12,717 nucleotides of DNA from positions 1 through 12,717 of the forward strand of contig CAZCFQ010000053.1 of NCBI GenBank assembly GCA_964497955.1. Reading direction: 5' to 3'. This stretch comes from PWPR01 sp964497955 (lineage in GTDB: Bacteria; Bacillota; UBA994; PWPR01). Of the stretch, positions 1 to 5,777 are shown in pieces. The first letter of the stretch is position 1. Every line of letters begins with the position of its first letter. The notes under the pieces are model-generated. The model did not search any database and had not been told where the DNA came from. It worked only from the letters and a program-made list of their open reading frames with translations. Position numbers and translations under genes: made by a program.

Positions 1-1412
1 AAAACTAGATCTTTATATCCACCTTCAAATTGATTAGCTTGGCCTCTAGTATTTAGCTTTCCTTCAATAGCAGCATCAACTAAACTATCTGTTTCGCTAA
101 TTAATTGATTTAGTGAACTAAGAACTTTTTTCATACTTATTGCTAAAACATCTTTTTCTGATTTTTCCTCAATGTTTATTTCCAAATTACCGTCAGCTAT
201 GTTTTCTGCTGCTTCCGCTTGGCTTTTGATGTTATTGATCATATCTCCAAATGATTTAGCAAGATGACCAATTTCATCATTACTATCTGCTGTTACTGCT
301 ACATCCACATCTCCTAGAGCTAACTTATCTGCTACTTCTACAAGGCCTGTAATTGGTTTTGTTACTAGCTTTCTCAAAATGAAAACAATTGTAATTGCTA
401 TTAGTACTATCAGTCCGAGTAATATGAATATCAGAAGCATCATCATTGACTGTGAAGATTGTAATATTTCTTCCATATCAATTACAACTCCAGTGCCCCA
501 AGCAGCTTCTGATTCTCCTAAAGTAATGGGCACTATAGATTTCCAACTTGCAAATCCTGTTCCTAATCCTTTATCTTCAAAACTGTATTCTGTTCTATTA
601 TTAATGTTATTTACTACTTGCTCTTTATAGTCATCATCAAGATCTAATATATTGATTCCTACTACAGACTCCTTAGGATGAGTTACAAATATCCCATTAT
701 TAGATAAAGTAAATGAATATGTGCTTTCATAATTACCTTTACTGAATGCTAACTCATTTAGATAATCTAGAGAAATGTCAATCCCTGTTACACCAACTAC
801 CTCATTATTACTATTATATATAGGAGCCGCAAAAGTTGTAAGAAGAACCTCCTTACCATCAACTTCGTAACTATATGGATTTAGTACAACTTCTTTTCCA
901 GAATTATACGCTAGCAGATAATAATCTCCATCACCTGGGGTATCATAACCGACTAAAGGCTCCATTGCAATACCATTATCAGTTCTATACCAATAAGGTA
1001 TAAATCTACCTGTACTATCATGACCTTGCTGATTTGCAAATTGGCTATCCAGTTCATCAAGCATATTAGGTTCATAAACAGCCCATACACCTAAAAAGTT
1101 TGGGTTTTGATCAAGTAATTCTTCCATCATACCATTTAATACAGTTCTTCTACTGTCTTGGGGTAAGTTTTCATAACCTGAAAATAACTGAGCAGTAGTC
1201 CTTGCTGCATCTAAAGCTATTTCCAATTCTGCTTTTATCATTGCAGCATTTTCTCTAGCGATTGCATCAGCATTATTCTGTGCTGCTTTTATGTCTTTAG
1301 TCCTTGTATCATTGATTAAATAGGTAAAAACTGCTCCTACTAGTAACGCTACCACCAAAATCAGTATTAAGCTGACTTTAACACCTAACTTAGTATTTTT
1401 CAATAAACTCAT
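1..1412 (-). CDS. Methyl-accepting chemotaxis protein, N-terminal part (dCache sensor, HAMP array); truncated by window edge
   Basis: Membrane chemoreceptor that would bind a ligand outside the cell and signal to CheA/CheW inside. 470 codons are visible, starting at ATG 1412. Residues about 10-33 form TM1. Residues about 38-320 are extracellular with a dCache_1 pattern: FLGVWAVYEPN, then GRFIPYWYR (R136-R143), EPLVGYDTPGDGDYYLLA and a second half ending GVTGIDISLDYL. Residues about 323-346 (MMMLLIFILLGLIVLIA) form TM2. RKLVTKPI opens a HAMP domain, followed by what look like two further HAMP-like units (ENIADGNLEINI; DAAIEGKLNTRGQ). The methyl-accepting signalling tip lies beyond position 1. 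An in-frame ATG at 1418 is only 2 nt from the Shine-Dalgarno AGAGG, so ATG 1412 (8 nt) is preferred. The ligand is unknown: the R-x-W-Y spacing of amino-acid dCache receptors is not met, since four residues separate R136 from W141. Monocistronic as far as visible and divergent from the next gene. Confidence 0.93.
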   Translation of the reverse strand, partial: MSLLKNTKLGVKVSLILILVVALLVGAVFTYLINDTRTKDIKAAQNNADAIARENAAMIKAELEIALDAARTTAQLFSGYENLPQDSRRTVLNGMMEELLDQNPNFLGVWAVYEPNMLDELDSQFANQQGHDSTGRFIPYWYRTDNGIAMEPLVGYDTPGDGDYYLLAYNSGKEVVLNPYSYEVDGKEVLLTTFAAPIYNSNNEVVGVTGIDISLDYLNELAFSKGNYESTYSFTLSNNGIFVTHPKESVVGINILDLDDDYKEQVVNNINNRTEYSFEDKGLGTGFASWKSIVPITLGESEAAWGTGVVIDMEEILQSSQSMMMLLIFILLGLIVLIAITIVFILRKLVTKPITGLVEVADKLALGDVDVAVTADSNDEIGHLAKSFGDMINNIKSQAEAAENIADGNLEINIEEKSEKDVLAISMKKVLSSLNQLISETDSLVDAAIEGKLNTRGQANQFEGGYKDLV

Positions 1413-1420
1413 TTCCATTA

Positions 1421-1427
1421 CCTCTCT
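1421..1427 (-). promoter_or_regulatory. Ribosome binding site deciding the chemoreceptor start
   Basis: On the minus strand the sequence reads AGAGAGG, then 8 nt, then ATG at 1412. The upstream in-frame ATG at 1418 sits only 2 nt after the motif and is unlikely to be used. Confidence 0.7.
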
Positions 1428-1536
1428 TTTTGTCTTATTTACTAGTTTATTTTTATCTAAGAAATTTTTTAGATTCATTCATTAATGTGAATAAATATAA
1501 AAAAACAAACATATCACTTAGACATCCTATTTTTAC

Positions 1537-1563
1537 TTATCGTCTAGAGAAGGAAACACTTTA
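1537..1563 (-). promoter_or_regulatory. SigD/sigma-28-type promoter for the chemoreceptor gene
   Basis: On the minus strand a TAAA box (1563-1560) is followed by exactly 15 nt and then GACGATAA (1544-1537). The Bacillus SigD consensus is TAAA-N15-GCCGATAT, so the -35 box and spacing are exact and six of eight -10 positions match. It would give a leader of about 115 nt before ATG 1412. Sigma-28 control is the rule for many chemotaxis receptor genes, so the function of the downstream gene supports the call. The transcript start is inferred, not seen. Confidence 0.62.
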
Positions 1564-1566
1564 GGG

Positions 1567-1609
1567 TTTTTAGTAAAATTTATTTTAAGTAAATTTTAAG
1601 TAAATTTTT
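1567..1609. repeat. Tandem 11-bp AT-rich direct repeats just upstream of the SigD-type promoter
   Basis: TTTTAAGTAAA occurs twice back to back (1583-1593 and 1594-1604). A degenerate third copy (TTTTAGTAAAATTTA, 1567-1581) and a trailing TTTTT flank it. The repeats begin a few bases upstream of the minus-strand TAAA box, the position of an UP element or activator site. The period is about one helical turn. Such AT-rich words can arise by chance in this genome, so function is uncertain. Confidence 0.4.
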
Positions 1610-1778
1610 ATAGAGAAGTAATAATTTATCTTTTCAGTAATGAGAAAATATTAAATTTTAATTTGAAAACATAAAGAAGTAAGCATTCATATTAATTTCT
1701 TAGAAAATGTAACTGAAATTAGACTAGCAATATACATTAACGCACTAAAGTATGATAAAATTAAGATAGAAAGGTGTG

Positions 1779-2360
1779 ATGATTGTGGATGGCATAACTG
1801 GTATTTTGCTAACTTTACTCTTTAGTGCTATTATTTTTGTACTTTCTTACTCTGCAAGTCAAAACACTCATAGACTGACGGGAAAGGCTCTAAGTACTCT
1901 ATCTGATTCCTTTGAAATTTTTGAGAATGTGAAGTTGAAAGCGGAAGGGTCAAAAAGCTTTATTATTGACTATGTTGTGATGAACAAAAAAGGAATCTAC
2001 TTGGTAAAAGTTGAGGACAGAAAAGGGACTATAACCGGTGATGAAGCAAAGGCAAAGTGGAAAGAATCTATTAAAATAAATACAGAAGAGTTTGATAATC
2101 CAATTAAAAATATTTTACTAATAATTAACACAATGAAAAATGAACTTGATGGAGTAGCATCAAAGATTCCAATGTATCCAATAGTTGTTTTTCATAGGAA
2201 TGCTAACTTAACTAATTTATTTACAGATGCATTAGCTGTAACTGTTGATGAAATTAAAGCTTATATTAAAAATGATGAAGAGGTTATTTCTAATAAACAG
2301 TTTGATAAGTTAAAGAAAAAGTTGATTTTAATGGGTCAATTAAAAACCCATGTAGCATAA
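1779..2360 (+). CDS. Membrane-anchored NERD-like domain protein
   Basis: A protein of about 193 residues with one N-terminal membrane helix (residues about 4-25, ITGILLTLLFSAIIFVLS) and a cytosolic domain. The segment IDYVVMNKKGIYLVKVEDRKG, followed by ITGDEAKAKW and FDNPIKNIL, follows the order of a NERD domain: a hydrophobic strand with 'GI', a strand with E-x-K, G-x-I, a Trp, then an 'NP' helix. NERD proteins are thought to be related to PD-(D/E)xK nucleases, but the usual E-x-K is K-V-E here, so catalysis is doubtful. The role is unknown. Three starts are possible: GTG 1776, ATG 1779 and GTG 1785. The Shine-Dalgarno AGAAAGG (1768-1774) is 1, 4 and 10 nt away respectively, so 1785 is a real alternative. 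A strong terminator follows, which suggests a single-gene unit. Confidence 0.72.
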   Translation: MIVDGITGILLTLLFSAIIFVLSYSASQNTHRLTGKALSTLSDSFEIFENVKLKAEGSKSFIIDYVVMNKKGIYLVKVEDRKGTITGDEAKAKWKESIKINTEEFDNPIKNILLIINTMKNELDGVASKIPMYPIVVFHRNANLTNLFTDALAVTVDEIKAYIKNDEEVISNKQFDKLKKKLILMGQLKTHVA

Positions 2361-2392
2361 AATAAAATGGAGTAAAGATTTATAGAATCCTT

Positions 2393-2424
2393 ACAGGGTA
2401 GAACTTCTACTCTGTAATTTTTTT
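2393..2424 (+). terminator. Rho-independent terminator after the NERD-like gene
   Basis: A 9-bp stem, ACAGGGTAG (2393-2401) with CTACTCTGT (2407-2415), has one G-U pair and a 5-nt loop AACTT. It is followed by AATTTTTTT. It starts 33 bp after the stop codon and ends the NERD-like transcript before the permease gene. Confidence 0.88.
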
Positions 2425-2568
2425 ACTAAACTAAATTGAACATTTTAGATAGAGATTTAGTTTTTATAGCAGGATAGCACCAATATAATGTAGAAGAAAT
2501 ATATAGTTAGTATAGTAAGTATAAATTTAGATTTTCATATAGTAACAAACTTTTAGGGAGAGGTTTTA
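2425..2568. other. Leader region of the permease gene
   Basis: AT-rich sequence between the terminator and the permease start. A perfect TATAAT lies at 2484-2489, but the sequence 17 nt upstream is T-rich and not a good -35 box, so it is only a possible -10. The ribosome binding site GGGAGAGG lies 5 nt before ATG 2569. No riboswitch-like fold was recognised. Confidence 0.4.
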
Positions 2569-4344
2569 ATGACAATAGAAATAGCTTTAACATTAGCAAT
2601 TTTAATAATAACTGCCATAATGTTTATATTTGAGATTGTAAGGGTTGACTTAGCTGCAATGATTTGTTTATTGCTTTTAGGTTGGACAAGATTAGTTGGG
2701 GTAGAAGATTTATTCTCAGGGTTTTCTTCTAATGCAGTTATAGCAATGATGTCAGTTATGGTCCTAGGAAAAGGTATCTCAAAAACTGGGGCAATGGATA
2801 AGTTTGCAAACTTCATCATTAAGATAGCCAAATCAAGTAAGTCTAGACTTATATTTATGCTTTCTATTACAGTTGGGACTTTGTCTGGGTTTATACAAAA
2901 CATTGGAGCTGCATCACTCTTTTTGCCAAGCTTACTTGAGATATCAAAAAAAGAAAAAATATCTCCTTCTTCATTGATTATGCCGATTGGTTTTTGTGCA
3001 ATTATTGGGGGTACTTTAACTATGATTGGCTCAGGACCGATGCTCATAACAAACGGAATATTACAAAGAGAAGGGTATGAACCATTCTTTATTTTTGCAT
3101 CAACTCCTATTGGAATAACTCTTTTATTAGTTGTATCAGTTATATTCTTGTTGTTTGGTAAGTATTTACTACCTTCAAAAAGTGATGATTTTGAAGAAGA
3201 TAGTGAACAAGAAGAAATAATTGATTACTTTGATTTAGATAAGTCAATTTATAATTTTAGAGTTTCTAATATGTCTAACCTTTGTGGAAAAACCATTGAA
3301 GAAGCGAAATTTTGGGGTGATGAGAGGCTACATGTAATCGCTGTTTCTGGTGATAAAGGATTATCATATATTCCTTGGAGGGGAGAAGTTTTAAAAGCAG
3401 GCCAATTAATTGCGCTCATGGGAGATGACGAAGATGTTAAAGAGTTTGCAAAAGAAAACAGTTTAGAAAGCATAAATAGGGATATAATTAAAGATTATAA
3501 TAAGACTAACTTTGCTGAGGTTATTATATCTCCAAGGTCCAGTATAGTTGGGAAAAGCATTAGAGAATATAGCTTTAGAAGAAATCATTCTTTAGAACCA
3601 TTAATTCTGATTAGTAATAACGAGTGGATTAAAGAAGATTTCTCAGATATTAAGTTAAAAGCTGGAGATATAATCGTTGTGTATGGCAGTAATTCTCATA
3701 TTAGCAACTTAAGAACAAATAAGAATTTTTTCATTCCGACACCTCTTGATTATACGAAAAAAGATAGAGAAAATGCTAAAAAAGCGCTAGCTTGCTTTGG
3801 TTTAGCTATAATAATGGTTTTATCAGGAATGGCAGTTCCTTTATCTTTTGCAACTGGTGCAGTTTTACTGATACTATCAAAAACGCTAACATTAGATGAT
3901 TTATATAATGCAATTGAATGGAAGGTAGTATTTTTAGTTGGAGCTTTAATGCCTCTAGGAGTTGCAATGGAGTCTACAGGTACAGCAAAGTATTTAGCTA
4001 GTAATCTTTTTGGATTTGTTTCTGATTCACCAATTATTGTTATATATTTTCTTATAGCTATATTATCGACCTTATTTTCTTTATTTATGTCTAATGTAGG
4101 TGCAATTGTTGTATTAGCACCAATGATATTCTCTATTTCTCAATTTACTAGCTTAGACCCCAGGGTTGCACTATTGTTAGCAGGTATATCAACAGCTAAC
4201 TCTTTTATACTACCAACTCATCAAGTTAACGCTTTATTAATGGGTCCTGGTGGATACAAAGTTAGAGATTATCTCAAGTCTGGTAGTATAATAACCGTTG
4301 TGTTTTTGGTAATTTCAGTCACACTATTTACATTCTTATTCTAA
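2569..4344 (+). CDS. SLC13-type (DASS/ArsB-like) ion-coupled permease with two RCK_C (TrkA_C) domains
   Basis: A 591-residue inner-membrane transporter, probably an anion or dicarboxylate symporter coupled to Na+ or H+; the substrate cannot be read from sequence. Residues 1-205 hold about five or six hydrophobic segments. They include a re-entrant loop FIQNIGAASLFLPSL and the family signature MPIGFCAIIGGTLTMIGSGP. Residues about 222-305 and 309-390 are two soluble RCK_C-type domains (for example AGQLIALMGDDEDVKEFAKE; LKAGDIIVVYGSNSHISNL), which in this family probably gate transport by binding a small ligand. Residues about 402-591 form the second membrane half, with FMSNVGAIVVLAPM and LPTHQVNALLMGPGGYKVRDYLKSG, a strong SLC13 C-terminal signature. 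The two N-containing loops (QNI, SNV) correspond to the SNT motifs, with the Thr replaced by Ile or Val. Length and architecture are complete. The start is well supported by GGGAGAGG 5 nt upstream. The gene stands alone. Confidence 0.92.
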   Translation: MTIEIALTLAILIITAIMFIFEIVRVDLAAMICLLLLGWTRLVGVEDLFSGFSSNAVIAMMSVMVLGKGISKTGAMDKFANFIIKIAKSSKSRLIFMLSITVGTLSGFIQNIGAASLFLPSLLEISKKEKISPSSLIMPIGFCAIIGGTLTMIGSGPMLITNGILQREGYEPFFIFASTPIGITLLLVVSVIFLLFGKYLLPSKSDDFEEDSEQEEIIDYFDLDKSIYNFRVSNMSNLCGKTIEEAKFWGDERLHVIAVSGDKGLSYIPWRGEVLKAGQLIALMGDDEDVKEFAKENSLESINRDIIKDYNKTNFAEVIISPRSSIVGKSIREYSFRRNHSLEPLILISNNEWIKEDFSDIKLKAGDIIVVYGSNSHISNLRTNKNFFIPTPLDYTKKDRENAKKALACFGLAIIMVLSGMAVPLSFATGAVLLILSKTLTLDDLYNAIEWKVVFLVGALMPLGVAMESTGTAKYLASNLFGFVSDSPIIVIYFLIAILSTLFSLFMSNVGAIVVLAPMIFSISQFTSLDPRVALLLAGISTANSFILPTHQVNALLMGPGGYKVRDYLKSGSIITVVFLVISVTLFTFLF

Positions 4345-4463
4345 ATAAAAATTCTTAAATCAAAGGTTTAATATATACTTATGTTTAAGACTATATCATT
4401 GATGATGTAAGCAATCTAAATAAATATTTATTTACTTAACTAATCAAATGGAGGATTTTTTGT
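4345..4463. other. Intergenic leader of the reductive-dehalogenase-like gene
   Basis: 119 bp with two DNA dyads, described separately. No clear terminator follows the permease; the only candidate is a weak TTAAA/TTTAA hairpin at about 4356-4372 without a T run, so some read-through is possible. No cobalamin riboswitch elements were recognised. GGAGG at 4451-4455 lies 8-9 nt from ATG 4464. Confidence 0.5.
4395..4434. promoter_or_regulatory. Two short inverted repeats, possible operator sites
   Basis: ATCAT-TG-ATGAT (4395-4406) and a perfect 18-bp palindrome TAAATAAATATTTATTTA (4417-4434) have centres 25 bp apart. They end 17 bp before the Shine-Dalgarno of the reductive-dehalogenase-like gene. 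The placement suits a repressor or activator site. It does not match the CprK 'dehalobox' TTAAT-N4-ATTAA. Low sequence complexity makes chance a real alternative. Confidence 0.33.
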
Positions 4464-5507
4464 ATGAAAAGGTACGATGAAAGAGATGTTTTGTTTTCTA
4501 GAATGGCAAGAAAACCTGGTACAAAGCCTTATGAGGATTATTATAAAAGAAATCCAAATAAGAAAGATATAGATGATAGATTAAGACAAAAACCAGCAAT
4601 GGGAGATGAGTCATCTCGCTTTTATCATCCATATTATTCAAAAATGGTTGATAGTACTTTTGAGTTAATATCTGATTTTAGCTTATTGTGTGATGGTCCA
4701 GAAAAAAGTGAAGCTCAAGTAAAAAGATCAATAGAAGAAAATACTTTAAAGGTCAAAGAACTAGCAAAGTTGTATGGAACTAAGTTGATTAGTATCACAG
4801 AATATAATCAAGATTACTACTATACTCATAAAGGTAGAAAGGATAGTGAATACGGTAAAAAGATAAATGATAAACTACCATATACAATTGTGTTTGCTGT
4901 AGAAATGGATTATGAGTATTTTATGCAGTCTCCTTATGTATTAGAATCTGTTGCTGTTACAAAAGGATATTTAGACGCTGGTGTTTTAGGTTTAGTTCTG
5001 ACTTATTTTATTAAATCACTTGGTTATGAAGCAAGAAATCATATGGACAGTAATTATCAAATCATTTTACCATTAGCAGCTAAATATGCTGGGCTAGGTG
5101 ACATAGGTAGAAATGGTCTATTAGTTACTCCTAGGTTTGGTGGAAGAATCAGGCTTGGGGCCGTTACTACAGACTTACCTTTATTAATAGATAAAAGAGA
5201 TGAATTATTTGATGTAACGAAGTTTTGTAATGAGTGCAAGATATGTGCAAAAGTATGCCCTAGTCAGGCAATTACTAGCGAAGAACGCAGTGAAATAAAT
5301 TATGAGAATAAATGGTCAACAAATCATGAAAATTGTTATGGCAAATGGCAAGACTTTGGCAGTGATTGTGGTTTGTGTGTATCAAGGTGTCCTTTTAGTG
5401 CACGGTTACCAAAAGATTCAATAAAAGAGTATATAGAAAATCCTGATTCTGCTGCTAAGATAATTGAAGAATACAAACAGAACTTGATAAATAAGATTAA
5501 GTCATAG
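4464..5507 (+). CDS. Reductive-dehalogenase-like corrinoid/4Fe-4S protein, cytoplasmic
   Basis: A 347-residue protein resembling the catalytic core of reductive dehalogenases (RdhA) and, more distantly, epoxyqueuosine reductase. These use cobalamin plus two 4Fe-4S clusters for reductive chemistry. Visible features: an N-terminal segment typical of RdhA-like proteins (YDERDVLFSRMARKPGT, YEDYYKRNP, SRFYHP); the cofactor-region signature AGLGDIGRNGLLVTPRFG (about 209-226) followed by RLGAVTTDLPL; cluster motif 1 C255-x2-C258-x2-C261-x3-C265-P; cluster motif 2 C291-x10-C302-x2-C305-x3-C309-P. There is no twin-arginine signal, no membrane helix and no adjacent RdhB-type anchor, so it is probably a soluble cytoplasmic enzyme, not a respiratory one. 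Its substrate is unknown and a true halogenated substrate is not implied. The start is supported by GGAGG 8-9 nt upstream. Queuosine biosynthesis (QueG) is less likely because the N-terminal segment is RdhA-like and no tRNA-modification genes are nearby. Confidence 0.86.
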   Translation: MKRYDERDVLFSRMARKPGTKPYEDYYKRNPNKKDIDDRLRQKPAMGDESSRFYHPYYSKMVDSTFELISDFSLLCDGPEKSEAQVKRSIEENTLKVKELAKLYGTKLISITEYNQDYYYTHKGRKDSEYGKKINDKLPYTIVFAVEMDYEYFMQSPYVLESVAVTKGYLDAGVLGLVLTYFIKSLGYEARNHMDSNYQIILPLAAKYAGLGDIGRNGLLVTPRFGGRIRLGAVTTDLPLLIDKRDELFDVTKFCNECKICAKVCPSQAITSEERSEINYENKWSTNHENCYGKWQDFGSDCGLCVSRCPFSARLPKDSIKEYIENPDSAAKIIEEYKQNLINKIKS

Positions 5508-5687
5508 TAGGAAAATGTAAAATTTTTTATGGAAGTGATTAGATTTTTTAGTTTAGAGACTAATACATGGATTTAGACATTTAATCTGAGTTTAAGAAAG
5601 TAGCATTCTATTTATACATAATCCAAAAACTCATTTAATAACTAAACTTTGTAAAAATTATTTATATATAAGAAAGGAATGCTATCT
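5508..5687. other. Intergenic region before the giant surface-protein gene
   Basis: 180 bp, very AT-rich. A weak AAAAT/ATTTT hairpin with a T run (about 5514-5529) directly after the stop codon could act as a poor terminator. No well-formed promoter stands out: CATAAT at 5617-5622 and TATATA at about 5665-5670 lack matching -35 boxes. No small gene was recognised. Confidence 0.45.
5673..5678 (+). promoter_or_regulatory. Ribosome binding site deciding the GTG start of the giant protein
   Basis: AAAGGA ends 9 nt before GTG 5688, a normal spacing. An in-frame ATG at 5679 abuts the Shine-Dalgarno and is too close to be used efficiently. The GTG start also gives a standard signal peptide, MKNSKRLISLF. 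Confidence 0.7.
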
Positions 5688-5777
5688 GTGAAAAATTCAA
5701 AACGGTTAATTAGTCTGTTTTTAGTTCTTGTTATTTTCTTTAATATATTGCCTATAGATTATATAACAGCAGAAGCT
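5688..5777 (+). other. Sec signal peptide of the giant protein
   Basis: Residues 1-30: a basic N-terminus (K2, K5, R6), a hydrophobic core LISLFLVLVIFFNILP, and a small-residue cleavage site after ITA28 or AEA30. It directs export through the Sec pathway. Confidence 0.85.

Larger units (their letters stand above)
1419..1778. other. Divergent intergenic region
   Basis: A 360-bp region between the minus-strand chemoreceptor and the plus-strand NERD-like gene. It holds the SigD-type promoter, the 11-bp repeats and a short dyad (ATCTAA/TTAGAT, 1456-1475) inside the chemoreceptor leader. No convincing plus-strand sigma-A promoter was found for the NERD-like gene: TTGAAA at 1663 and TATGAT at 1751 are each present but lack a well-placed partner. 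No small gene with a ribosome binding site is visible. Confidence 0.6.

Noticed and set aside
379..630. 83-codon plus-strand frame opposite the chemoreceptor
   Set aside because: It lies antisense within the TM2/sensor coding region, has no ribosome binding site, and its sequence is low-complexity Ser/Ile from the opposite strand.
2553..3047. 164-codon minus-strand frame
   Set aside because: It is fully antisense to the well-supported permease gene. Its Ile/Pro/Lys-rich product has no recognisable domain.
3249..3473. 74-codon minus-strand frame
   Set aside because: Antisense shadow of the first RCK_C domain of the permease; no ribosome binding site.
4399..4430. Sigma-A promoter TTGATG with a -10 at about 4421
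   Set aside because: The best -10 matches only about three of six positions and overlaps the palindrome, so the call is not supportable.
4345..4463. Cobalamin riboswitch upstream of the corrinoid-type gene
   Set aside because: The gap is only 119 bp and no B12-box-like sequence or long structured element was recognised.
5057..5239. 60-codon minus-strand frame
   Set aside because: Antisense to the conserved AGLGDIGRNG and VTTDLPL region of the reductive-dehalogenase-like gene.
5514..5529. Rho-independent terminator after the reductive-dehalogenase-like gene
   Set aside because: The stem is only AAAAT/ATTTT with no G-C pairs, too weak to call.
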